Origin: Acinetobacter nectaris CIP 110549 | GTDB lineage: Bacteria > Pseudomonadota > Gammaproteobacteria > Pseudomonadales > Moraxellaceae | Direction of reading: 5' to 3' | DNA length: 64,000 nucleotides | NCBI RefSeq assembly: GCF_000488215.1 | Contig: NZ_KI530734.1 | Location: 186,001 to 250,000, forward strand | In this document: positions 41,606 to 52,944 of the stretch, one piece after another | Numbering within the stretch: the stretch's first letter is position 1 | How the letters are laid out: each line of letters starts with the position of its first letter | Program-made: the position numbers and the translations under genes | The notes under the pieces: model-generated | What the model was told of the DNA's origin: nothing | Databases searched by the model: none | The model's input: the letters and a program-made list of their open reading frames with translations, nothing else

Positions 41606-42697
41606 TCATTTACTCAATTTTTGTTTAAGTCGTGGTGTTAAATTCGGATTACGTAAGAAAATAAACGTAACCACGCCATAAACCATCAGAACAATAGGAT
41701 ATAACCAAACCGTTAAATCACCACGCGATACACGTGTTCGAACCGCCATCATCAATACAATTAAACTTGCAAAAATAAGAATTGCAGGAAGTAATTTATA
41801 GTAACGCCCTTGACGTGGATTCACCTCAGATAAAGCTGTTGCTAACATCAGTGCAATAACAATGACCCATGGGCCAAAAACTCGCCAACCTAACTCACTT
41901 TGTACAACTGAATCATCTCGCTTCGCCCAAAGTTTACCAATGGTGACTGCATTAATCGCACTATTAGTAATAGATGATTCTTTATCATTTTCTATACGTA
42001 GACGATAACTTTTAAATTCAGCTTGTGAATAACGCGGTTGCCCCTGATAAATTTCATAACGGCGACCATCTAATAAATCCACAACATTTGCTGTATCATT
42101 TGGAATATCAACACGTTTTGCTTCACGCGCAAGAATAATTAAATCAGGCTTATTGTCTTGCTCTGAACGCTGATAAAAAATGACATCTTTCAGATTCTTA
42201 CGATCTTCAGATAAATCACTTGCATAAATGGTATATGGCCCCGATGACACAAACTCTTTGGGCCGAACAAGGTCAAACCCCGTTCTTACCGCTTGAGCAC
42301 TGGTTAACTGTTCAAATTTATGAACACCCCAAGGTGCAATCCATACCATCAGCGCAATTTGTATGGCCATAACACCTGCTGTCATGGGAATAAGTAATCG
42401 CGCCAAATGATTACGGCTCAGACCACTACTATTCAGTACAGCCATTTCATTGTCTGTATATAAACGTCCAAACACCAACATTAAGCCAATAAAAAAGCCT
42501 AACGGTAAAATAAGTGTTAAGAACTCAGGAAGTCGATAACCAATAATACTAAACAATACACTGGCATCTAAACGACCTTGTGCCGCCACCCCAAAATATT
42601 TAATGAGTCGACCACCCATCATAATTAAGGTTAATAAAGCCACGACAACGACGGAAGTCGACACGACTTGCTTCACAAGATAACGTCGAATAATCAA
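41606..42697 (-). CDS. lptF: LPS export permease LptF
   Basis: A 363-residue partner of LptG with the same layout: N-terminal helices (about 10-30, 45-80, 95-120), a periplasmic domain and C-terminal helices. The start is TTG at 42697 with GGAAG upstream (MIIRRYLVKQV). It is divergent from pepA across 268 bases, the same lptF-pepA arrangement as in enterobacteria. Confidence 0.94.
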   Translation of the reverse strand: MIIRRYLVKQVVSTSVVVVALLTLIMMGGRLIKYFGVAAQGRLDASVLFSIIGYRLPEFLTLILPLGFFIGLMLVFGRLYTDNEMAVLNSSGLSRNHLARLLIPMTAGVMAIQIALMVWIAPWGVHKFEQLTSAQAVRTGFDLVRPKEFVSSGPYTIYASDLSEDRKNLKDVIFYQRSEQDNKPDLIILAREAKRVDIPNDTANVVDLLDGRRYEIYQGQPRYSQAEFKSYRLRIENDKESSITNSAINAVTIGKLWAKRDDSVVQSELGWRVFGPWVIVIALMLATALSEVNPRQGRYYKLLPAILIFASLIVLMMAVRTRVSRGDLTVWLYPIVLMVYGVVTFIFLRNPNLTPRLKQKLSK

Positions 42698-42938
42698 AAG
42701 GACACTTCCATTTTTACATTAAAAATTAAATATGTTGTTAGTTTAACCGAATACACAGAATAAATAACCTCTCATCAGATGTCTTCACCTTGGTTTCATC
42801 TATAATAAAACAAAGATTTTCTGAAATAAGTGCTGTTTGACATTGTTTTAAATCAATCTTTTGACTTTTAGTAAAAGCCTATATACCGCATAGGGCGAAT
42901 TGGCTTAGTATGATGATAGAAGTCGTTCCAACAATTAA

Positions 42939-44386
<1,448 letters not shown>

Positions 44387-44387
<1 letters not shown>

Positions 44388-44794
44388 TGACAGCAATTAG
44401 CTTTTATCTTTTTGAAAAAAGCCCTGAACGACAAGTCCAAAGTGCTTGTCGTTTAGCACGTAAGCTTTTAAAAACAACACCAAAATTATGGTGGTATTGC
44501 CCATCTAAAGAATTACAACAGACTTTAGATGACCTATTATGGTCTTTTGATGAAACCAGTTTTATTACACACTCTATAGACGATACGACAGGGCAAGTTT
44601 GTATTTCATCAAGTTTACCCATAGAAGGTGAATGGATTATTTTTAATTTTAGTGAAAATATTATTTCGCTAACAGATACGTTTAAACACATTATTGAGAT
44701 TGTTGAAAATACAGAAGCCTCTAAAATAATAGGCCGCGATAAATTTAAACAATATCGTCAACTTGGCATTGAACCAAGAACATTTAAACTATAA
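44387..44794 (+). CDS. holC: DNA polymerase III chi subunit
   Basis: A 135-residue chi subunit linking the clamp loader to single-strand binding protein. FYLFEKSPERQ near the N-terminus and the central WSFDETSFI region fit the family, and pepA-holC is a widespread pair. A helical C-terminal tail (KFKQYRQLGIEPRTFKL) is present. It is coupled to pepA by overlap. Confidence 0.93.
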
Positions 44795-44822
44795 AAATTG
44801 TTTGGTATGAGGAGTTAAATTG

Positions 44823-45458
44823 GTGGCATTAGATATTGGTGAAGACTTTAAAACCCGTTGGTTAAATACACCGCAGGCTGCACGACAAACCTATATTGAT
44901 GACCTCTCGCGCATCTGTGAGCTCCTCACGCCTGAAAGTAAAATAGAAGCATGGAAAACATCCGATGAAGCAGCACAAATAACCTCTAAACAACGTATTC
45001 AAGAAGCTTATGAAACACTGAAAGCTCAAATGATTGAAGATGCTCGCTGTCGTGAGCAAAAACGTCTAGAAAATAAAATACACCAACAAAGACAAGCTGA
45101 AGATGAATACCTCAAAAATTTACAGCTTGATGATCGTTTACAACAACAATCACAAGTAGAGCAACTTAAGTCTTTCCAAAGTCAGCTCATGCAGGAAACA
45201 AAAACATATAGCAACCGTTATCAGAAGATCAGTCTTGCTGCAAACTCACCGAAAGCAACAGATAAACCATTGCAGATAAATCATGTTCAACTTCAACAAA
45301 TTATTGAAAACATTCAAGTCAGATTAGAGCTTGAAGCAGAAAGTCTCATTGAGCAAATTCAAAAATCAGTCGAAGGATTTAATCAAAATTTACAGCAAGC
45401 GGCTGAAGAAGAAGTAAAAATTTCCTTACAAGATACAAAGACAAAAAATTCGGCATAA
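44823..45458 (+). CDS. Uncharacterised coiled-coil protein after holC
   Basis: A protein of about 211 residues, soluble by composition, with no signal peptide or membrane segment. The N-terminal 80 residues have a conserved look (LDIGEDFKTRWLNTPQAAR), followed by long charged Gln/Glu-rich helices predicted to coil (about 70-135 and 155-205). GAGGAG upstream suits GTG at 44823; TTG at 44820 is possible. It follows holC by 28 bases and ends at a strong terminator, so it belongs to the pepA-holC transcript. I do not recognise a characterised family; a replication or tRNA link is only guilt by association. Confidence 0.8.
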   Translation: MALDIGEDFKTRWLNTPQAARQTYIDDLSRICELLTPESKIEAWKTSDEAAQITSKQRIQEAYETLKAQMIEDARCREQKRLENKIHQQRQAEDEYLKNLQLDDRLQQQSQVEQLKSFQSQLMQETKTYSNRYQKISLAANSPKATDKPLQINHVQLQQIIENIQVRLELEAESLIEQIQKSVEGFNQNLQQAAEEEVKISLQDTKTKNSA

Positions 45459-45472
45459 AGCCGAATTTTTTT
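45443..45472. terminator. Bidirectional terminator after the holC operon
   Basis: AAAAAATTCGGC/GCCGAATTTTTT with a 5-base loop and long A/T flanks; it serves the convergent ribE end as well. Confidence 0.9.
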
Positions 45473-46130
45473 ATTTTAAGAAGCCATTATTTGCAAGAAA
45501 CTCCATACTAATATTAGACTCTTTTTGGGTAACTGCTGCACGATCCCCTAAAAGCAAACGCTCCATATAGCGTGCTAAAATATCTACTTCTAAATTCACA
45601 GCCGTACCCACTTGCCACGTTGAAATGTTCGTGCGCTCTGCGGTATGTGGAATCAGATTTAGACTGAGCACACAACCATTTAAATGGTTAATCGTCAGGC
45701 TAATCCCATCAACAGTAATAGAACCCTTCTCTGCCAAGTACTTTGCAATTTCTTTTGGTGCGGTTACTTCAAAATACAATGAACGTGCGTCATGACGCAT
45801 CTGTGTAATCTCACCCATTGCATCAACATGACCACTGACAATATGACCACCAAAACGCGTTGTGGGTAACATCGCTTTTTCAATATTTAATGGCTGTCCA
45901 ACTTTCCAACGTCCTAAAGTTGTACGGTCTAAGCTTTCACGTGAAACGTCAGCCGAATACCAGTTATCGCCCCACGCTGTTACCGTTAAACAAATACCAT
46001 TGGTTGCAATTGAATCACCTAAGTGCACATCAGACATATCTATGTCTGTGCCTACTGTTAAGCGAATATCTCCACCCACACTTTGCAAGCTTTTTACTTG
46101 CCCAACACTTTCAATAATACCTGTAAACAT
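45471..46130 (-). CDS. ribE: Riboflavin synthase, alpha subunit
   Basis: A 219-residue enzyme that dismutates two 6,7-dimethyl-8-ribityllumazine molecules to riboflavin. Two lumazine-binding barrels are visible, each with a typical opening (MFTGIIESVGQV and FGGHIVSGHVDAMG at about 93-106). It follows the methyltransferase by 13 bases in the nrdR-ribD-aamA-ribE run. No FMN riboswitch is visible upstream. Confidence 0.97.
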   Translation of the reverse strand: MFTGIIESVGQVKSLQSVGGDIRLTVGTDIDMSDVHLGDSIATNGICLTVTAWGDNWYSADVSRESLDRTTLGRWKVGQPLNIEKAMLPTTRFGGHIVSGHVDAMGEITQMRHDARSLYFEVTAPKEIAKYLAEKGSITVDGISLTINHLNGCVLSLNLIPHTAERTNISTWQVGTAVNLEVDILARYMERLLLGDRAAVTQKESNISMEFLANNGFLK

Positions 46131-46143
46131 GGTTATCTTCCTT

Positions 46144-47442
46144 TTACCACAATGCCAACTGAGAGCTTACACCTGTCGTATCCACACCACCTAACTCTGC
46201 ATAATGGTAAAGCTGTCCAAGTAGCTGTCTCAGTGGTGGGCCAGATTTGGCTTTCGTATCTGTAATGACAATAAACTCAAGTACGCGTGCTCGTTCAGAC
46301 TGACGCTGTTTGCTCACGCGATACCGTGGTACATCTTGTGTGAGTAACGTGACTTTGCCACGTTCTAAATTTGCTTTAAGCAAGTCAGTTGCCGAAATAT
46401 TTCCATCTGTCGAATAACTCGTCAAGATAAAACGCGCATTTACCGTAGCAAGTAACTTTTCATAGGCTTCTTTGGCATATTTTGAAGAGTTATATAAGCT
46501 CGGACGTTCTTTGCGCCAAGCACGGTCTATACCACTTTTAAAACCTTTTGTATCTGGAGATGGTAAATCAGTTTGATCCCATAACGTGAGCGAATTTAAA
46601 ACATGATAATTACTGCTATACGCATGTTGATTATACGGCGGATCCAAATAAGCCACATCGACTTCAAAATCGCTCATTTGATTTGCAAGGTGCTGCGCAT
46701 CTACACACCACATTTCAGCAGCAGCCTGATTCGGGCGCCCAATCTCACAAAAGCGACTTGGCGTTAACCACAAAAGCGACTCAATACGTTCAAGTGCCGT
46801 CTGCGTTTTTCCACCCCAACCATGATGAAAACTCTTAAATACACCACTGGTATTGCTTACAAAACTTGCTGAATATAGAAGTGGTGCTAAAAGTGCACTC
46901 ATTTCAACATCATCAATCGCACCCTCTGCCTGCCATGTTGCAATTTGCTGACGAATTGCATCAATACGCATGCCATTTCTACGTTTAAAGAACAAACGAT
47001 CGCGCGCAGGATCATACTCTTCATCGTTACGTGGGCATAAATTATGTGTAACCCAACCTTTTGCTAAAGGTAAGCGGTTTAAATAATCAATTGCTTTTTG
47101 ATAGCCACCCAACTCTTTAAAGGCAGGGGCTTCAACACAAGATAAAATTGCATGATTGAGCGCATGACTATAAGGTTCCCAGTCATTTGCAATAACACGA
47201 TAACCATTTTGGCGTGCTAAGCGAGAAACAACACCACTGCCTGCAAAAAAATCGGCAAAAATGGGTGCACGCTTTTTCTTACCATCTGTATTCAGCGTTC
47301 CTGTCATTTCTAATGCTTCTAAAATTAGATGCAAAAGACGGCGTTTATTGCCTAAATAAGGAACCAATTGATGGAACAAGTATTCATCTGTTGTTCGGGC
47401 CGCATGTCGGCGTTTATGATAAACCGTTGTTTCTGAACTCAT
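46144..47442 (-). CDS. aamA: Orphan DNA adenine N6-methyltransferase (AamA type)
   Basis: A 432-residue D12-class methyltransferase. SAM motif I is ADFFAGSGVVSR (about 63-74) and the catalytic motif IV is DPPY (267-270), with an N-terminal PYLGNKRRLL block shared with Dam-like enzymes. It overlaps the ribD stop by four bases and precedes ribE, so it is co-expressed with riboflavin genes. No restriction gene is near, so it is an orphan. It corresponds by context to A. baumannii A1S_0222 (AamA), described as an adenine methyltransferase; I recall but cannot check its target site. Confidence 0.88.
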   Translation of the reverse strand: MSSETTVYHKRRHAARTTDEYLFHQLVPYLGNKRRLLHLILEALEMTGTLNTDGKKKRAPIFADFFAGSGVVSRLARQNGYRVIANDWEPYSHALNHAILSCVEAPAFKELGGYQKAIDYLNRLPLAKGWVTHNLCPRNDEEYDPARDRLFFKRRNGMRIDAIRQQIATWQAEGAIDDVEMSALLAPLLYSASFVSNTSGVFKSFHHGWGGKTQTALERIESLLWLTPSRFCEIGRPNQAAAEMWCVDAQHLANQMSDFEVDVAYLDPPYNQHAYSSNYHVLNSLTLWDQTDLPSPDTKGFKSGIDRAWRKERPSLYNSSKYAKEAYEKLLATVNARFILTSYSTDGNISATDLLKANLERGKVTLLTQDVPRYRVSKQRQSERARVLEFIVITDTKAKSGPPLRQLLGQLYHYAELGGVDTTGVSSQLALW

Positions 47443-48530
47443 AATGACTCTTGTACTGGTATCAACCTGAAGCGGAAGTCATCACCCAACTGAGTAATAT
47501 CTTTCACAGTAAAACGTTGTTGTTGCGACAACGATGAAAAATCCGCTTGGAACATTGCACGTGCAGACTGACCTAATAATGTTGGTGCAACGTAATGTAT
47601 CATTTCATCGACCAATTGTTCAGTTAAAAAACTGGTCGAAAGTGTTGCACCTGTTTCAACAAGTACATCGTGAATACTGTACTTCTGCGCAATAATTTTT
47701 AATAAACTTTGCAAAGGTTGCACCTTAAATTGAAGTACACCTAAATCTGCCAACTCTTGACGATACGGCGCCATCACCCATGTATTTTGAGGGTTTTCTA
47801 AAATTTTAGCAGTTAAAGGCAAACGCCCTTGTCGATCCAATACAATTCTTTTGGGCTGTACAATTGCATCTAATTCAACATTTGATAACTGGCGGACATT
47901 CAATTGGCAATCATCTGCCAATACTGTTTCAATACCTGTAATCACAGCACCTGATATTGCACGCCAGTGTTGTACATCCTGACGTGCTTCTTGACCTGTA
48001 ATCCACTTCGACTCACCTGAAGCCATTGCGGTACGACCATCTAAACTTGAAGCCACCTTTAATCTGACATATGGCAAACCTGTTGCCATTTTCTTCAAAA
48101 AGCCCTCATTGAGTACTCTTGCTTCATACTCACACAAACCCGTTTGAACCTGTATACCTGCTGCTTCTAAAATTGAAATGCCTTTACCTGCAACAAGCGG
48201 ATTGGGGTCTGTATTGGCAATAAATACTTGCTTCACACCTGCTTTTACCAATGCCTCTGCACATGGTGGTGTCCGACCATAATGCGCACATGGTTCTAAA
48301 GTCACATAGGCCGTTGCACCATTTGCATGGCTTCCTGCTTCACGTAAAGCAAATACCTCTGCATGGGGTTGCCCAGCTTTTGGATGAAACCCTTGCCCAA
48401 TGACTTCGCCATTTTTTACGATAACACAACCTACATTTGGGTTTGGCTTGGTTGAATAAATTGCTTTTTGCGCAAGTGCAATCGCTTGACGCATATATAT
48501 TTGGTCTTGTTCTGAAAATAGATTGCTCAT
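47439..48530 (-). CDS. ribD: Bifunctional riboflavin deaminase/reductase RibD
   Basis: A 363-residue fusion: an N-terminal deaminase domain with zinc ligands in HAEVFAL (about 57-63) and the [12 protein letters not shown] block (about 80-91), and a C-terminal reductase domain (about 150-363, [22 protein letters not shown] region). It performs two early steps from GTP-derived pyrimidine. It overlaps nrdR by four bases, the common nrdR-ribD order. Confidence 0.97.
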   Translation of the reverse strand: MSNLFSEQDQIYMRQAIALAQKAIYSTKPNPNVGCVIVKNGEVIGQGFHPKAGQPHAEVFALREAGSHANGATAYVTLEPCAHYGRTPPCAEALVKAGVKQVFIANTDPNPLVAGKGISILEAAGIQVQTGLCEYEARVLNEGFLKKMATGLPYVRLKVASSLDGRTAMASGESKWITGQEARQDVQHWRAISGAVITGIETVLADDCQLNVRQLSNVELDAIVQPKRIVLDRQGRLPLTAKILENPQNTWVMAPYRQELADLGVLQFKVQPLQSLLKIIAQKYSIHDVLVETGATLSTSFLTEQLVDEMIHYVAPTLLGQSARAMFQADFSSLSQQQRFTVKDITQLGDDFRFRLIPVQESL

Positions 48531-48997
48531 GATTCGCGCTCTTTCTGCATTTGTTGCATTTGCTCAATTTGTTTTCTAAATGCTTCAACATCTTGGAAAT
48601 CTTGATACACAGAAGCAAAACGCACATAAGCTACATGATCTAATACAAATAAAGCTTTCATTACAATTTCACCAATTCGCAATGAGCTCACATCACGCTC
48701 ACCTAAACGGCGCAATGTTTGTTGAATATCACTCAGAACGGCTTCAATTTTTTCTTGTGTGACGGGACGTTTTTGCAGCGCATGCATTAAAGAACGGCGA
48801 AGCTTAGCTTCATCAAATGGTTCATTTTTTCCATTCGATTTAATGACACGTGGCATTACCACTTCGTATGTTTCAAAAGTTGTAAAACGCTCACCACACC
48901 CAACGCACTCTCTGCGACGACGGATTTGGCGCCCTTCAGCCGCAAGCCGAGAGTCAATCACTTTACTGTCAGGAACATTACAAAATGGACAATGCAT
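48527..48997 (-). CDS. nrdR: Transcriptional repressor NrdR
   Basis: A 156-residue repressor of ribonucleotide reductase genes. The N-terminal zinc ribbon has CPFC...CVGCGERF (about 3-37), and an ATP-cone domain (about 46-136) senses ATP/dATP. It heads the operon with ribD, aamA and ribE. Length is typical. Confidence 0.97.
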   Translation of the reverse strand: MHCPFCNVPDSKVIDSRLAAEGRQIRRRRECVGCGERFTTFETYEVVMPRVIKSNGKNEPFDEAKLRRSLMHALQKRPVTQEKIEAVLSDIQQTLRRLGERDVSSLRIGEIVMKALFVLDHVAYVRFASVYQDFQDVEAFRKQIEQMQQMQKERES

Positions 48998-49075
48998 TCT
49001 AAATTCTATCTGCCAATTTATTTTTCTCTAGTGTATCAAAAAACTGACAGATACTAAATGTTGTGTCTAAAATAA

Positions 49076-49102
49076 AAAATAGCCCCATATAGAGGCTATT
49101 TT
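49076..49102 (-). terminator. Terminator after amtB
   Basis: AAAATAGCC/GGCTATTTT (9 bp) with a 9-base loop, followed on the minus strand by six T. It closes glnK-amtB. Confidence 0.85.
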
Positions 49103-49116
49103 CATTAAAATTTTAT

Positions 49117-50505
49117 TTATTCGATACGTTCGCCATGTTGGCTTAAATCGAGTCCCATACGTTCATCATCATGTGAAACACGAATACCAATAACCACATC
49201 AATGACTTTTAAAATAATGAATGTACATACAGCACTATAAGCAATTGTTGCGAGCACACCTTGGCTTTGTACCCATAATTGATGCGCCATATTTGTTGGT
49301 GCTTTATCGCCCATAATAAATGAACTTGCAAATACACCTGTTAAAATTGCACCTGCAATTCCACCAACTGCATGTAGACCAAAAGCATCAAGTGAGTCAT
49401 CTACTTTCAAGAAGCGTTTGAGTGCTGTAGTTCCCCAGAAACAAATTACGCCACCAAGTAAACCCATAATAAGTGAACCTGCTACAGTGACATAACCAGC
49501 CGCAGGGGTAATTACCACAAGACCGGCTACACCACCAGAAGCGATACCAAGTACTGATGTTTTACCACGAACAAGTTTTTCAATTAAAGACCATGAAATT
49601 GCTGCTGCCGCTGCTGCTACTTGAGTTGTTACTAAAGCATAAGCTGCGCCACCATTTGCACCTAATGCTGAACCACCGTTAAAGCCAAACCAACCTACCC
49701 AAAGCAGTCCTGCACCAATTACTGTCAGTGTTAAATTATGTGGTGCCATTGATTCTTTACCAAAACCAACACGCTTACCTAACATATATGCTGCTACAAG
49801 ACCTGCAACACCTGAGTTAATATGTACAACTGTGCCACCAGCAAAATCTAAAGCACCATCTGCTGCCAACCAACCACCGCCCCATACCCAATGGGCAATT
49901 GGTGCATAAACTACAATAATCCAAAGTGTTGTAAATGCAACGAATGCACCAAACTTCATCCGCTCAGCAACTGAACCACTAATAATGGCAACCGTAATAA
50001 TGGCAAAAGTCATTTGAAAAATAACAAATAGAATTTCAGGAATCGTACCTTGTAAAGTATCTAGACCAATTCCTGAAAGCATCGCTTTACTAAAACCACC
50101 AATAAATGCATTGCCCGCATCAAATGCTAAGGTATACCCTACCGCAACCCATACAACACTCACTAATGCTGTCGCTATTAAACTATGTGCCATAATTCCA
50201 AGAACATTTTTCTTACGCACCATACCGCCGTAGAAAAGTGCAATACCTGGAATCGTCATCAATAATACCAAAGCTGTTGAGATAAGCACCCAAGCTGTAT
50301 CCCCCGTATCTAGCTTAGATGTTGCCGTAGATGCTGGCGCAGGCTGAGGGGTCGGGGTTGAAACACTCGCCGCAACATTATTTGCTGTTACTTCAGATAC
50401 TGCTGCCGAAGATGTTGGTGCAGATGCCGATGAACTATCCGCCCATATTGGTGCACTTGTTAAAAGTGCACTGGTTACCCCTAATGCCATTATGATTTTT
50501 TTCAT
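49117..50505 (-). CDS. amtB: Ammonium transporter AmtB
   Basis: A 462-residue channel with a cleavable signal peptide (about 1-23) and a Pro/Ala/Ser/Thr-rich periplasmic stretch (about 24-60) before eleven helices. The conserved DTAWVL opening, GGMVRKKN and the VHAVGG-type histidine block (LHAVGGIAGAIL) are present. ATG at 50505 follows GGGTGGGGG; upstream ATG at 50529 lacks a site. It is 57 bases after glnK, the usual pair, and GlnK should block it when nitrogen is plentiful. Confidence 0.96.
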   Translation of the reverse strand: MKKIIMALGVTSALLTSAPIWADSSSASAPTSSAAVSEVTANNVAASVSTPTPQPAPASTATSKLDTGDTAWVLISTALVLLMTIPGIALFYGGMVRKKNVLGIMAHSLIATALVSVVWVAVGYTLAFDAGNAFIGGFSKAMLSGIGLDTLQGTIPEILFVIFQMTFAIITVAIISGSVAERMKFGAFVAFTTLWIIVVYAPIAHWVWGGGWLAADGALDFAGGTVVHINSGVAGLVAAYMLGKRVGFGKESMAPHNLTLTVIGAGLLWVGWFGFNGGSALGANGGAAYALVTTQVAAAAAAISWSLIEKLVRGKTSVLGIASGGVAGLVVITPAAGYVTVAGSLIMGLLGGVICFWGTTALKRFLKVDDSLDAFGLHAVGGIAGAILTGVFASSFIMGDKAPTNMAHQLWVQSQGVLATIAYSAVCTFIILKVIDVVIGIRVSHDDERMGLDLSQHGERIE

Positions 50506-50562
50506 ATTCCCCCACCCATATTCATGCAAGTTACTCAGCTAATAGCAATCTTTATGCCAAAT

Positions 50563-50904
<342 letters not shown>

Positions 50905-50943
50905 TCATTCCTTCCGATTATTTGATTGTGTTTGATTTTTATG

Positions 50944-50959
50944 TTCAATTTTCATGCCA
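50944..50959 (-). promoter_or_regulatory. Sigma-54-type promoter of glnK-amtB
   Basis: TGGCATGAAAATTGAA on the minus strand fits TGGCACGnnnnTTGCw with correct -24/-12 spacing; the -12 GC is GA. It lies about 43 bases before glnK. NtrC-dependent glnK-amtB control is well established in relatives. Confidence 0.6.
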
Positions 50960-51121
50960 ATACAACTTAATATTGGATGGGAATAAATATCTCGTAATAT
51001 GTATGAAAATTTTTATGGCTAATCTATATTTTAAAACTTATTTTATACTTAATGAATGTTTAAGCGCGATTTAGCAGTGCTAAACTAACAACTTATTTTC
51101 AATTTTTTATTTTGGCATCTT

Positions 51122-51358
51122 ATGATCGAACAACTTATTCAATCTATTTTATCTCAGATAGAACAACCCAAAGCCGATTTAGAACATAATTTGCGCGCAC
51201 TATTAAGTGAAACTGTAAAAAAAATGGATTTGGTTTCTAAAGAGGAAATAGAACGTCATCAAATAGCTCTATCTCAGGCAAATATTAGAGTGGATGAACT
51301 TAGCCAGCAAGTTACTATCTTAGAACAAGCTATTCAAAACATCGAAGCACAAAAATAG
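51122..51358 (+). CDS. ubiK: Ubiquinone biosynthesis accessory factor UbiK
   Basis: A 78-residue UbiK (YqiC/BMFP) protein, with an amphipathic N-terminus and a C-terminal trimerising coiled-coil (about 45-76, IRVDELSQQVTILEQAI). In E. coli it helps UbiJ hold ubiquinone intermediates. It lies 50 bases before comM and is divergent from glnK. Small size and composition match the family. Confidence 0.88.
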   Translation: MIEQLIQSILSQIEQPKADLEHNLRALLSETVKKMDLVSKEEIERHQIALSQANIRVDELSQQVTILEQAIQNIEAQK

Positions 51359-51408
51359 TGCATAATCCAACAATACACATCCATTACTAAGCACCAAATT
51401 GGTTCAAA

Positions 51409-52899
51409 ATGTCATTTGCTAAAATTTATACCCGTGGTGTGTTCGGTCTTGATGCACCAAGTATTGAAGTCGAAGTACATATCAGCCAAGGTCTACCATC
51501 TTTAACTATTGTCGGTCTGGCGGAAGCAGCCGTGCGTGAAAGTAAAGATCGAGTACGTTCAGCAATTATTAATAGTGGTTTTACCTTTCCAATCAAAAGA
51601 TTAACCATTAATCTTGCACCCGCTGACCTTCCGAAAGAAGGGGCGCGACTCGATTTACCTATTGCCCTCGGCATACTCATTGCATCGGGACAAATACCCT
51701 CAATTCCCTCTGAAAATTATGAGTTTATTGGTGAATTATCTTTAGATGGTCAACTCCGAGCTGTTTCAAGCACACTCACCATTGCAATGGCATCTGAACA
51801 ACAGCAACGTGCGCTCTTTTTACCATGCCACAATGCTGATGAAGCAAATCAATTAAGAAATTTAGAGGTATATCCAGCACAGTCTCTCAAAGAAGTATGC
51901 AATCACTTTTTAAATATTAATAAGCTTCAAAAACTTACTAAAACAAAATCTATCCTTTTTCAACAAGAAGATACCTTAGACCTCATCGATATTAAAGGGC
52001 AAAAAAGACCTCGCCGTGCTTTAGAAATTGCAGCCGCAGGTGGGCATTCGCTTCTCTTTAGAGGGCCTCCTGGCACAGGTAAAACAATGCTTGCCTCAAG
52101 GCTACCTAGTATTTTACCTCCATTGAAAGAAACTGAACGCTTACAAGTTGCAAGCATCTATTCTATTGCTAAGAAATCATATCAATTCGGTCATAGACCA
52201 TTTCGAGCACCTCATCATAGCGCTTCGCATATTGCACTCGTTGGAGGAGGCTCATCTCCAAAACCTGGTGAAATTACGCTCGCACACTTAGGTGTTTTAT
52301 TTTTAGATGAACTTCCTGAGTTTAATAGAAAAGTTATAGAGTCTCTCAGACAACCTATTGAAGAAAAAGAAGTTACTATTTCTAGAGCATCAAGCCAGAT
52401 TACTTTTCCTGCTAGCTTTCAACTCATTACAGCGATGAATCCTTGCCCATGTGGTTATGCATTTCATGAAGATAATCGCTGTCAATGTACACCTACCATG
52501 ATTAGAAACTATCAAAATAAAATATCTGGTCCTATGCTTGACCGTATAGACTTACACATTGATGTTCCTCCTTTATCTTCATACGACCTACAAACCACAA
52601 TAGCTACAGAAAGCTCTGAGATAGTAAGAAACCGTGTTATCAAAGCGTATGAATTACAGCTAAGCAGACAAAATAAACCTAACTATATGCTTACACCACA
52701 TGAGTTAGAAAAATATGCACCCCTTGATGATCACTGTAAAAAAATCATTAGTATTGCTCAAGAACGGCTTAGCTTATCGGCACGTAGCTATCACCGCATT
52801 TTACGCCTAGCACGTACAATCGCAGATTTAGCATCATCTAAGCATATTGCATCTATACACCTAAGCGAAGCACTCTCTTATCGTAGTCCCATGCAATAA
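51409..52899 (+). CDS. comM: ComM/YifB Mg-chelatase-like AAA+ ATPase
   Basis: A 496-residue branch-migration helicase that promotes integration of transforming DNA. An N-terminal Lon-S5-like domain (about 1-165), Walker A GPPGTGKT (219-226), Walker B LFLDELPEF (about 301-309) and a C-terminal Mg-chelatase domain (PCGY...CTP zinc-like cysteines near 346-366) are intact. In A. baumannii comM is the known insertion site of AbaR-type resistance islands (established); here it is uninterrupted. It follows ubiK. Confidence 0.96.
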   Translation: MSFAKIYTRGVFGLDAPSIEVEVHISQGLPSLTIVGLAEAAVRESKDRVRSAIINSGFTFPIKRLTINLAPADLPKEGARLDLPIALGILIASGQIPSIPSENYEFIGELSLDGQLRAVSSTLTIAMASEQQQRALFLPCHNADEANQLRNLEVYPAQSLKEVCNHFLNINKLQKLTKTKSILFQQEDTLDLIDIKGQKRPRRALEIAAAGGHSLLFRGPPGTGKTMLASRLPSILPPLKETERLQVASIYSIAKKSYQFGHRPFRAPHHSASHIALVGGGSSPKPGEITLAHLGVLFLDELPEFNRKVIESLRQPIEEKEVTISRASSQITFPASFQLITAMNPCPCGYAFHEDNRCQCTPTMIRNYQNKISGPMLDRIDLHIDVPPLSSYDLQTTIATESSEIVRNRVIKAYELQLSRQNKPNYMLTPHELEKYAPLDDHCKKIISIAQERLSLSARSYHRILRLARTIADLASSKHIASIHLSEALSYRSPMQ

Positions 52900-52929
52900 A
52901 AAAGTGCCAAAAGGCACTTTTTTATTGCA
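52892..52929. terminator. Bidirectional terminator between comM and torF
   Basis: A 17-bp perfect stem (52892-52908 with 52913-52929, core GTGCC/GGCAC) with AAAA loop and T-runs on both strands. The comM stop lies inside the stem. Confidence 0.9.
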
Positions 52930-52944
52930 ATATTAATGACTTAA

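Noticed and set aside
46144..47442. Restriction-modification system
   Set aside because: Only the methyltransferase is present; both neighbours are riboflavin genes and no endonuclease-like frame exists.
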